Assembly (NCBI RefSeq): GCF_000189415.1
Contig: NC_015144.1
Location: 377,501-441,500 of the forward strand
DNA: 64,000 bases
Direction of reading: 5' to 3'
Source: Weeksella virosa DSM 16922
GTDB taxonomy: Bacteria; Bacteroidota; Bacteroidia; Flavobacteriales; Weeksellaceae
Shown: positions 57,535 through 64,000 of the stretch, piece after piece
Position numbering within the stretch: the first letter of the stretch is position 1
Layout: each line of letters begins with the position of its first letter
Translations under genes and position numbers: made by a program
Notes under the pieces: generated by a model
Seen by the model: only the letters and a program-made list of their open reading frames with translations
The model's database searches: none
What the model was told of the DNA's origin: nothing

Positions 57535-57609
<75 letters not shown>

Positions 57610-57624
57610 ATTTCTATTGGACTG

Positions 57625-57655
57625 CAAATATACTATTGAATTCGATATTTACAAA
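57625..57655 (-). promoter_or_regulatory. Promoter for tRNA-His genes
   Basis: Minus strand TTTG (57655-57652), 19 bp spacer, TATATTTG (57632-57625), a full match to the Bacteroidota consensus just before the first tRNA. Confidence 0.7.
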
Positions 57656-57672
57656 TATTTTTCAAAGAAAAA

Positions 57673-58377
57673 TCAAATCAAATCGTCAAGCGATTGAATG
57701 CCAATATATCTACATGCCACAAATCCTTCAGCAGCTTCTACACCAATTAATCGTCCTAAATCCAACGCTCGATAGCGAATAGAATCCGTGAAATTTTTCG
57801 ACGAGATTGCTGTTTGTGGTTCATCCTCTAGATTTGGATTATAAAATTGAGTTTTATAAGCCATACAAGCTTCTACTTTAATATCTAAATAGCCTGAAAC
57901 ATCTACCAAGAAAGTTGGCTCTATAGGTAACCATTGTATATAATGAAAATGTTTTTTTGGTCGCCATGCTTCTTGCTGGGTATCTATTTTTATCAAACCA
58001 GACAAAAACAGGGCATTGCTTACCAACTCAGCTGCTTTGCCGTGATCTGGATGTCGATCGGTTGGAGGATTACTCAATACAATATCGGGTTGATATTGAC
58101 GAATTATCTTGACAATGGCAAGTTGATTGTCTTTATTGTTCTGAAAAAAGCCATCAGACAATTGTAGATTCTCACGCACTTTGACTCCTAATATCTTTGC
58201 AGCTGCTTTGGCTTCTTCCTTTCTTGTTTCAGCCGTGCCACGCGACCCCAATTCGCCTTGTGTGAGATCAAGGATTCCTACTTTTTTACCTTCGGCAATA
58301 GCTTTGGCTAAGGTTGCCGAACATCCTAATTCTACATCATCGGGATGTGCTCCGATGGCTAAAATATCTAACTTCAT
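57673..58377 (-). CDS. bshB1: Bacillithiol biosynthesis deacetylase BshB1
   Basis: Zinc LmbE-type deacetylase that removes acetyl from GlcNAc-malate in bacillithiol synthesis. The 234-residue protein has AHPDDVELG (9-17) and DRHPDHGKA, which together carry the zinc ligands, and ends with the family C-terminus. It implies that the organism makes bacillithiol as its main low-weight thiol. It starts 1 bp after the glutathione peroxidase stop. Confidence 0.94.
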   Translation of the reverse strand: MKLDILAIGAHPDDVELGCSATLAKAIAEGKKVGILDLTQGELGSRGTAETRKEEAKAAAKILGVKVRENLQLSDGFFQNNKDNQLAIVKIIRQYQPDIVLSNPPTDRHPDHGKAAELVSNALFLSGLIKIDTQQEAWRPKKHFHYIQWLPIEPTFLVDVSGYLDIKVEACMAYKTQFYNPNLEDEPQTAISSKNFTDSIRYRALDLGRLIGVEAAEGFVACRYIGIQSLDDLI

Positions 58378-58378
58378 T

Positions 58379-58966
58379 TTACTTTTTTTCTATCCAACCG
58401 ATAATTTCTTTACTATCTGGGGTTACTTTTGATGGATAGTTGGTTTCTAAGGTACCGTCTTCATTGATCAAAAATTTATGAAAATTCCATCCTACTTTGG
58501 CATCTTCTACACCGTTTAATTCTTTTTGTGTAAGAAAACTAAAAATTTGATTTTGGTTTTTCCCTTTCACATCACTTTTACTCATCATTGGGAAAGTTAC
58601 ACCATAGTTGAGTTGACAGAATTCGGCAATTTTTTTATTATCATCGTATTCTTGATTCAAGAAATTATCCGAAGGAAAACCAACGATTACAAAGTTTTGA
58701 TCTTTGTATTGTTTATAAATTTTTTCGAGCGTTTCGAATTGCGATGTAAATCCACATTTGGACGCGGTATTGATTATTAATATTTTTTTTCCTTTGAGGT
58801 CGACAAAATTGAAAGCTTCTCCGTTGATATCCTCGAAACTGTATTGATAAATTGTTGGCCGTGTCATTTGATTTTCTATTTTTTTTGGTGATGAAATTTC
58901 TTTGTTTTGTGCGTTACAAGCTAAAAAAGAGAAACTCAATAAACCGATTATTCCGTACTTTAACAT
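58379..58966 (-). CDS. Glutathione peroxidase family lipoprotein
   Basis: A 195-residue thiol peroxidase with a lipoprotein signal (LAC, C17). Peroxidatic C71 (NTASKCGFT), Trp160 and Asn161 (GWNFHKF) are present. The usual FPCNQF motif is FPSDNF (97-102), so the catalytic Gln is replaced by Asn. A second Cys at 117 (EFCQLNYG) matches the resolving Cys of thioredoxin-dependent members. It shares an operon with bshB1, so thioredoxin or bacillithiol may be the reductant. Confidence 0.9.
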   Translation of the reverse strand: MLKYGIIGLLSFSFLACNAQNKEISSPKKIENQMTRPTIYQYSFEDINGEAFNFVDLKGKKILIINTASKCGFTSQFETLEKIYKQYKDQNFVIVGFPSDNFLNQEYDDNKKIAEFCQLNYGVTFPMMSKSDVKGKNQNQIFSFLTQKELNGVEDAKVGWNFHKFLINEDGTLETNYPSKVTPDSKEIIGWIEKK

Positions 58967-59004
58967 TGGTGTATTTTATTTTTTTTAATTTTAGTAAGGT
59001 ACAA

Positions 59005-59029
59005 AAAAAGCACCAAAGTGGTGCTTTTT
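59005..59029 (-). terminator. Terminator of ccsBA
   Basis: AAAAAGCACCA (59005-59015), loop AAG, TGGTGCTTTTT (59019-59029), just after the ccsBA stop. Confidence 0.75.
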
Positions 59030-59041
59030 ATGATGATAGTT

Positions 59042-62000
59042 TTATTTCTTTTTTTTGTGGTATTTATTATAGGTTATTTTAGAGACAATACTCAAAATCA
59101 ACATTCCGATAGCAGCTAAATACACCCATAATGGAACCGGAATTGGGTCACCTGCTGCATATGAATGCAATCCTGATAAGTAATAATTTACTCCAAAATA
59201 GGTCATAATAACCGACCAAATAGACCACATTGCAGCAATATTATACGCCCATAAACCTCGTAAGCCTGGCACTAAACGCATATGCAGAACTATTGCATAG
59301 ACAATTACTGTAATAAATGCCCATGTTTCTTTCGGGTCCCAAGACCAATACCTACCCCAAGATTCGTTGGCCCACATCCCTCCAAGGAATGTCCCAACGG
59401 TGAGAAGAAATAAACCAATAGTCAGCGATATTTCGTTGACATATGCCATTTCTTTTAAGGATATTTTTATTTTCTTATTCGGTCTGAACAACATGATGAT
59501 CAAAGAGAATAAAGATAAAACAGCACTTAGACCAAAGAAACCATAACTAGACACGATGATAGCAACATGAATTATTAACCAGTATGATTTTAACACGGGA
59601 ACTAGGGGGGTAATTTGTGGATCTAGCATCGATCCTCCGTGTGCAAACCCCATCATAATTACCGCTACCATTGCTCCGGTTGCAGGGATAAAAGCGTTTC
59701 TATTTTTATGTAGTAATAAGCCAGACAGCACTCCAACCCAAGATATAAATACAATAGCTTCATACCCATTCGACCAAGGAGCGTGTCCTGTGAGATACCA
59801 ACGTACCCCAAGACCTATAGCTTGCAGAATAAAAACAATAACGGTAAGCCCAATAAAGAAGTTTGTAATATACCGTAATAGTTTCGATTCTCTAAAGAGC
59901 TGAATAAATGCTAAAATAACCAAGGCGGAACCAACAATTGTATAAGCAATCATTATCCAAAAGAAAATATTGGCTTTGTTATATAGAACCTCTATTTCTA
60001 CTTTTTTTGAGGGTGGGACTACATTTTTACCCCATTTGTGTTGGTACTCATCAATGTAATGTATTGCATTATCTGCTGCTCGCCAATCGCCCGTTTCGAT
60101 CCCTTTCGAAACCATGTTGAAGTAAACACTTATCATTCCTAAAGCCATGGTATCGATTTCGACAGGGTTCTCTTTTCCTTGATAAACCCAAGACGTCCAG
60201 CGCTCTGAAGGATCATTTTGTACCGGAATAATTTTCAATTGGTACCCTTTTGCTGTATTATCCAAAATATTAAAACGTTCGGTAACATTAATTACCTCGT
60301 CATCAAACTTTGAGCGTTCGGCTGGTTTTTTAGAGAAGGATTTGTTATAGTGCTCATCCAACACAAAACGAGTTGTTTTCGGGTCGATAAGATTCATTAA
60401 TGAGGTATAACCATCATCGTTGGCTTTTGTTAAATTTTTTAGTTTAACACCTCCTTTTTTGTCTACCTTAATCAATGGTGCATTAGCCCAAAAAGCAGGA
60501 TCGAGTTGTACGGCGATAAACCACTGGTTAGCCGTTAGCCCATAATATTTATCTTTTTTATAGATTTTCCGAAGAATATCCAATGCTTGTGTATCGATTG
60601 GTTTGATTCGTCCTTCGATATCTTGAATGAGTAAATGTCCAAACTTTTCACTATGCTCTTTTGGAATTTTTACCTTGCTTACCAAATCATTAGGATTATC
60701 CATTTCTTTCTGGAAAGCTTTCATGTGTTCGGCCGTATGCACTTCTTGTTGTGCTTCTGGTTCTTGTGCACTTCTACCATCGGTTGTGCTTGGTAGTTGT
60801 CCGAGACCATAAAAACTTAATAAGAAAAATGGTAGGAGAATCATTTTCTTCTGATGCAATGCTTTCAGTAGCGAATTCAATTGCCAAAAACGCGTTCCTT
60901 TCCAAAATAAAGTAACAAACATACTGGTAAACAATAGAAAATATCCTACATAAGTAACATTCGTCCCCCACCAATCTTGGTTAACAGAAAGGATGGTTCC
61001 TTGTTCGTCTGGGAAATAGCTAGCCTGGAAAAAACGATAGCCTTTATAATCCATCACGTTATTCATATAAATATGCTGTGGAGTTTCTTTACCTTCATCG
61101 ATTACGGTTATCATACTTTCGAAAGATGATGGATTAATAGATCCTGGATAACGATCGAGTATAAAGTCGTCTAATCGTATGCTAAAAGGTGTTTTTACAA
61201 TTTTAGATCCATAACCAATCGATATGTTCAATCCTGCTAAATTGGCATCTGCGGTATAGTTTGTTTGTCCTCTTCCACCTACAATAACCACAGTGTCGCG
61301 CTCATTTCCTACCGAAACTTCTGCATAGATAGCCCCAGGTAATTCGGCTTCATTCGGATTGAGTTTCGAACCATGTCGGTACTGAACTTCTCCCGTAAAA
61401 GGTGGAACAGGTACCACAAATTGTGCATTCATGATCGAATATAACGAACGGTATTTTAACGGCTCTTCTACATTGAAGGCTAATTTACCTGCGCCCTCTC
61501 TTAGTTTTTCTTCATCGGTAATTTGCCCGATTGCCTGTCCTTGCATCTGAACATATTCTCCCTCGAAAGGTGATTTTATAAGAATCTGCCCATCAACTTC
61601 TCTCAATTGAATGGTACCATCCATTGGTCGATTAAAAGTTACTAAAGCACCATTTATGCTTTTAATTTCTCCACTTCTGATGAAAACCGAACGGCGTCCG
61701 CCCTCACCTACTGTAACCAATTCTAGAATACGTTCTCCTTTATCGGTTCGCACAATCGTATCAAGTGCATGAGGGATATAATCAAACGTTTTTAGTTTAA
61801 TGACTTTATCTTTGAACTGATATTTTCCTTCGAAGTGTCGACGAAACAAAAACGAAGTGCTGTCTTTTCTATCGAAATAAGTCATCGCATATTCGTGATT
61901 ATCGTAAGCCATTCGCTGTTCACCGTCGTCAATTATCATCTTGAAATATGATTTATCTGATATGATTTCGTTGGTTGTTTCACCTTCTGCAATTGGCATT

Positions 62001-62308
62001 TGCCCTTCAAAAGAAATATAGCGTGTAATTGCACCACCTAAGAAAATAAACAAAAATGCTAAATGAAACACCAAAACCGGAAGTTTCTTAAACGACCACA
62101 AACTATAACGTTTGATATTAGCAATAAAAAGAGCCATTAACCAAACCATTAGAATCTCGAACCAGGTAGCATCGTAAATCAATTTTTTTGCGGTAAGAGT
62201 ATCATAATCGTTTTCCACAAAAGTGGCAATCGCCATAGCAGCAGCGTAAATAAATAAAAGAACTGCCATGGTCCTGGTAGAAAATAGAATTTTTTGCAGC
62301 TTATCCAT
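59042..62308 (-). CDS. Fused CcsB-CcsA cytochrome c biogenesis protein
   Basis: System II heme delivery and ligation protein of 1,088 residues from ATG 62308 (MDKLQKILFSTRT); an in-frame ATG at 62356 lies upstream of the promoter element and is rejected. The N-terminal half is CcsB/ResB-like: about three N-terminal helices, a long periplasmic stretch and a membrane return near residue 475. The C-terminal half is CcsA-like with eight or so helices and the heme-binding WWD motif in ESWGRYWSWDPKETWAF. This fusion is common in Bacteroidota and attaches heme to apocytochrome c. Confidence 0.93.
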   Translation of the reverse strand: MDKLQKILFSTRTMAVLLFIYAAAMAIATFVENDYDTLTAKKLIYDATWFEILMVWLMALFIANIKRYSLWSFKKLPVLVFHLAFLFIFLGGAITRYISFEGQMPIAEGETTNEIISDKSYFKMIIDDGEQRMAYDNHEYAMTYFDRKDSTSFLFRRHFEGKYQFKDKVIKLKTFDYIPHALDTIVRTDKGERILELVTVGEGGRRSVFIRSGEIKSINGALVTFNRPMDGTIQLREVDGQILIKSPFEGEYVQMQGQAIGQITDEEKLREGAGKLAFNVEEPLKYRSLYSIMNAQFVVPVPPFTGEVQYRHGSKLNPNEAELPGAIYAEVSVGNERDTVVIVGGRGQTNYTADANLAGLNISIGYGSKIVKTPFSIRLDDFILDRYPGSINPSSFESMITVIDEGKETPQHIYMNNVMDYKGYRFFQASYFPDEQGTILSVNQDWWGTNVTYVGYFLLFTSMFVTLFWKGTRFWQLNSLLKALHQKKMILLPFFLLSFYGLGQLPSTTDGRSAQEPEAQQEVHTAEHMKAFQKEMDNPNDLVSKVKIPKEHSEKFGHLLIQDIEGRIKPIDTQALDILRKIYKKDKYYGLTANQWFIAVQLDPAFWANAPLIKVDKKGGVKLKNLTKANDDGYTSLMNLIDPKTTRFVLDEHYNKSFSKKPAERSKFDDEVINVTERFNILDNTAKGYQLKIIPVQNDPSERWTSWVYQGKENPVEIDTMALGMISVYFNMVSKGIETGDWRAADNAIHYIDEYQHKWGKNVVPPSKKVEIEVLYNKANIFFWIMIAYTIVGSALVILAFIQLFRESKLLRYITNFFIGLTVIVFILQAIGLGVRWYLTGHAPWSNGYEAIVFISWVGVLSGLLLHKNRNAFIPATGAMVAVIMMGFAHGGSMLDPQITPLVPVLKSYWLIIHVAIIVSSYGFFGLSAVLSLFSLIIMLFRPNKKIKISLKEMAYVNEISLTIGLFLLTVGTFLGGMWANESWGRYWSWDPKETWAFITVIVYAIVLHMRLVPGLRGLWAYNIAAMWSIWSVIMTYFGVNYYLSGLHSYAAGDPIPVPLWVYLAAIGMLILSIVSKITYNKYHKKKK

Positions 62309-62325
62309 TTTATTGTTTTGTCGTA

Positions 62326-62333
62326 CAAAAATA
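62326..62333 (-). promoter_or_regulatory. -7 element for ccsBA
   Basis: TATTTTTG on the minus strand, 17 bp upstream of the chosen ATG at 62308. Confidence 0.4.
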
Positions 62334-62534
62334 AGCGAGTTCAGCCGATTAAACACTACATAGTCAATGATTTTTGTTATCTAACCTGGTTTTAAATAGT
62401 TAAACTTTTATTAAAAAAGAGAATAAAAAATATTTACTGTTGTTTTTTATTTTTCTCATTGTCCGAAAAAGCAATATATTAGTACAAATTTCGAAGTAAT
62501 AGGGTGATAAACCCAAAGTAAAAAACCCCAAACA

Positions 62535-63065
62535 ATGAACAAACGAATAGCAATCTTAACCGAAGAAGGATTTGAGGAGGTGGAATTGAGTTCGCCAAAA
62601 AAAGTTTTGGAAGACGCTGGTTTTGAAGTAGATATTATTTCTACTACTTTAGAACCGATCAAATCTTGGGATCACACCGATTGGGGAAAAACCTACGAGG
62701 TAAATCGCAATGTCGATCAAGAAAAAATAAATATTTCTTGTTATGATGCTTTGATTCTCCCGGGTGGAGTTCTGAATCCCGACAAATTACGCCTCAATGA
62801 GAATGCTCTACAACTTATCCGTGACTTTAACGATGCAGGGAAGCCAGTTGCAGCTATTTGCCATGCACCACAAGTCTTGATTGATGCTGGAGTTGTAAAA
62901 GGTAAGAAATTAACCTCTTATCTTTCTGTGAGAAAAGATTTAGAAAACGCAGGTGCATTATGGCTAGATCAGTCTGTGGTAATTGATGGCAATTTAATCA
63001 CCTCAAGGACTCCCAATGATTTATCGAATTTTAATCGAGCTATTTTAGAAGCTCTAAAAAAATAA
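62535..63065 (+). CDS. DJ-1/PfpI family protein
   Basis: A 176-residue cytosolic protein of the PfpI subgroup of the class I glutamine amidotransferase-like fold. The nucleophile elbow is C109-H110 in AAICHAPQVL, with conserved acidic residues in EEGFEEVEL. Members act as glyoxalase III, deglycase or peptidase; which applies here is not shown. Single gene ending at a strong terminator. Confidence 0.92.
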   Translation: MNKRIAILTEEGFEEVELSSPKKVLEDAGFEVDIISTTLEPIKSWDHTDWGKTYEVNRNVDQEKINISCYDALILPGGVLNPDKLRLNENALQLIRDFNDAGKPVAAICHAPQVLIDAGVVKGKKLTSYLSVRKDLENAGALWLDQSVVIDGNLITSRTPNDLSNFNRAILEALKK

Positions 63066-63104
63066 TCCTGAAAATATCCTTTATTTATTATTAACTTTTT
63101 GGAT

Positions 63105-63138
63105 ATAAAAAATTCCGCTCGATAGCGGAATTTTTTAT
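63105..63138. terminator. Bidirectional terminator, PfpI gene / fabI
   Basis: ATAAAAAATTCCGCT (63105-63119), loop CGAT, AGCGGAATTTTTTAT (63124-63138), perfect stem between convergent genes. Confidence 0.85.
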
Positions 63139-63160
63139 ATCTATATTTCTACTGGTTTTT

Positions 63161-63985
63161 CTATTCGTTATCAGCCGTTGGCTCGAACTTTTGTATAACC
63201 TCTGCAGAAACTCCTGTATTGCTATATCCACCGTCATGGAAAAGATTTTGCATCGTAACCATTTTAGTAAGGTCAGAGAACATTGCTACACAGTAATTTG
63301 CACAGTCTTGTGCAGTTGCGTTTCCAAGAGGAGAAACTTTCTCAGCATATGTTATGAAACCATCAAAGCCTTGCACTCCTTGTCCGGCTGTTGTTGGGGT
63401 TGGCGATTGAGATATCGTATTCACACGTACACCTTTTTCTTTACCCCAGAAATATCCAAAGCTACGAGCAATAGATTCTAAGTAAGCTTTGTTATCAGCC
63501 ATATCGTTGTAGTTGGGGAATGTGCGCTGGGCGGCTATATAGGTTAAAGCTAAAATACTTCCGCCGCGGTTCATGATGTCCCTATCCCATGCAGTTTTCA
63601 TGATTCGGTGAAAAGATACAGCAGAAATATCCCAACCTTTTGCTAACCAATCATAGTTAAGGTCGATGTATTCTTTTCCTTTGCGTACATTAACACTCAT
63701 CCCAATAGAATGTAAGATGAAATCGATTTTCCCGAATTTCTCCGCTGCAGCATCAAACAATTTCCCTAAATCTTCCATAGAAGTGGCATCGGCCGGAATA
63801 ACGTCTGAATTTGTTTTTTCTGCCAAAGCATTCAATTGTCCCATTCGTAGAGCAACCGGCGCATTGGTTAAAATAAATTCTGCTCCTTCAGCATGGCATT
63901 GCTCTGCAACCTTCCAGGCGATAGAATTGCTATCCAAAGCTCCAAATATGATCCCTTTTTTTCCTTTTAATAATCCGTATGACAT
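63161..63985 (-). CDS. fabI: Enoyl-ACP reductase FabI
   Basis: NADH-dependent reductase for the last step of each fatty acid elongation cycle. The 274-residue protein has the SDR-like FabI catalytic residues Y149, Y159 and K166 (spacing Y-x6-K) and the cofactor loop GALDSNSIAW near residue 15. Length is normal. The start is 15 bp from the window edge, so its promoter is not seen. FabI is the target of triclosan-type inhibitors in other bacteria. Confidence 0.95.
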   Translation of the reverse strand: MSYGLLKGKKGIIFGALDSNSIAWKVAEQCHAEGAEFILTNAPVALRMGQLNALAEKTNSDVIPADATSMEDLGKLFDAAAEKFGKIDFILHSIGMSVNVRKGKEYIDLNYDWLAKGWDISAVSFHRIMKTAWDRDIMNRGGSILALTYIAAQRTFPNYNDMADNKAYLESIARSFGYFWGKEKGVRVNTISQSPTPTTAGQGVQGFDGFITYAEKVSPLGNATAQDCANYCVAMFSDLTKMVTMQNLFHDGGYSNTGVSAEVIQKFEPTADNE

Positions 63986-64000
63986 GGTTTTATGTTTTCT

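Noticed and set aside
62309-62356. 16-residue extension of CcsBA
   Set aside because: It spans the -7 element at 62326-62333; the conserved start is at 62308.

Overview
This is a chromosomal window from a low-GC member of the Bacteroidota, class Flavobacteriia, most likely the Weeksellaceae (Weeksella/Chryseobacterium side). The evidence is the 16S gene, Bacteroidota-type promoters (TTG-N17-23-TAnnTTTG) in front of many genes, A-rich leaders without Shine-Dalgarno sequences, many lipoproteins with an acidic patch after the lipid Cys, a secreted peptidase with a type IX secretion tail, the bacillithiol gene bshB1, and a fused CcsB-CcsA protein. The placement below family level is inference. 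I see no prophage, insertion sequence, CRISPR array or plasmid region.

Layout. 1-2.3 kb: a leftward rRNA operon (16S, tRNA-Ile, tRNA-Ala, start of 23S) with two tandem promoters at 2.4-2.6 kb. 2.8-11 kb: priA, a small lipoprotein, proline dehydrogenase, ribosomal protein L31, a beta-helix lipoprotein, an M28 peptidase and a sirtuin. 11.2-17.2 kb: a leftward fatty-acid beta-oxidation operon, marR-fadN-fadA-fadE. 17.6-28.5 kb: yegP, dps, uvrA, an SRPBCC/GyrI-like protein, a DUF937 protein, and a leftward GNAT-carbonic anhydrase-AsmA-like-SDR operon whose last gene is frameshifted. 28.7-32.7 kb: dnaN, pheT and a META-domain lipoprotein. 32.8-39.3 kb: a leftward set yggS, DUF1015, serA, serC, an alpha-oxoamine synthase and a cysteine-synthase-like enzyme. 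39.4-47.8 kb: a GlmU-like protein, aroB, msrB, two DUF3078 barrels, hemH, ruvB and queG. 47.9-52.9 kb: an AraC regulator divergent from hemA-hemC-hemD-hemE. 52.9-64 kb: a thioredoxin-like protein, a frameshifted lipoprotein, an XRE regulator, a lipoprotein superoxide dismutase, an M49 peptidase, two identical tRNA-His genes, bshB1 with a glutathione peroxidase, ccsBA, a DJ-1/PfpI protein and fabI.

How genes work together. The marR-fadNAE operon is a complete beta-oxidation unit with its own regulator. hemA, C, D, E and nearby hemH cover much of heme synthesis, and ccsBA uses heme for cytochrome c. The most interesting metabolic grouping is at 34.7-39.3 kb. SerC and SerA make O-phosphoserine; next to them lie a fold-type II PLP synthase and an alpha-oxoamine synthase, the two enzyme classes that make cysteate and join it to a fatty acyl group in sulfonolipid (capnine) synthesis. 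I read this as a candidate sulfonolipid locus.

Other points of note. The 16S 3' tail carries TCTCA where the CCTCC anti-Shine-Dalgarno core should be. Two genes (SDR at 23.9-24.7 kb, lipoprotein at 53.6-54.1 kb) are each broken by what looks like one missing base in a homopolymer run. Several intergenic hairpins and possible gene remnants are listed separately.
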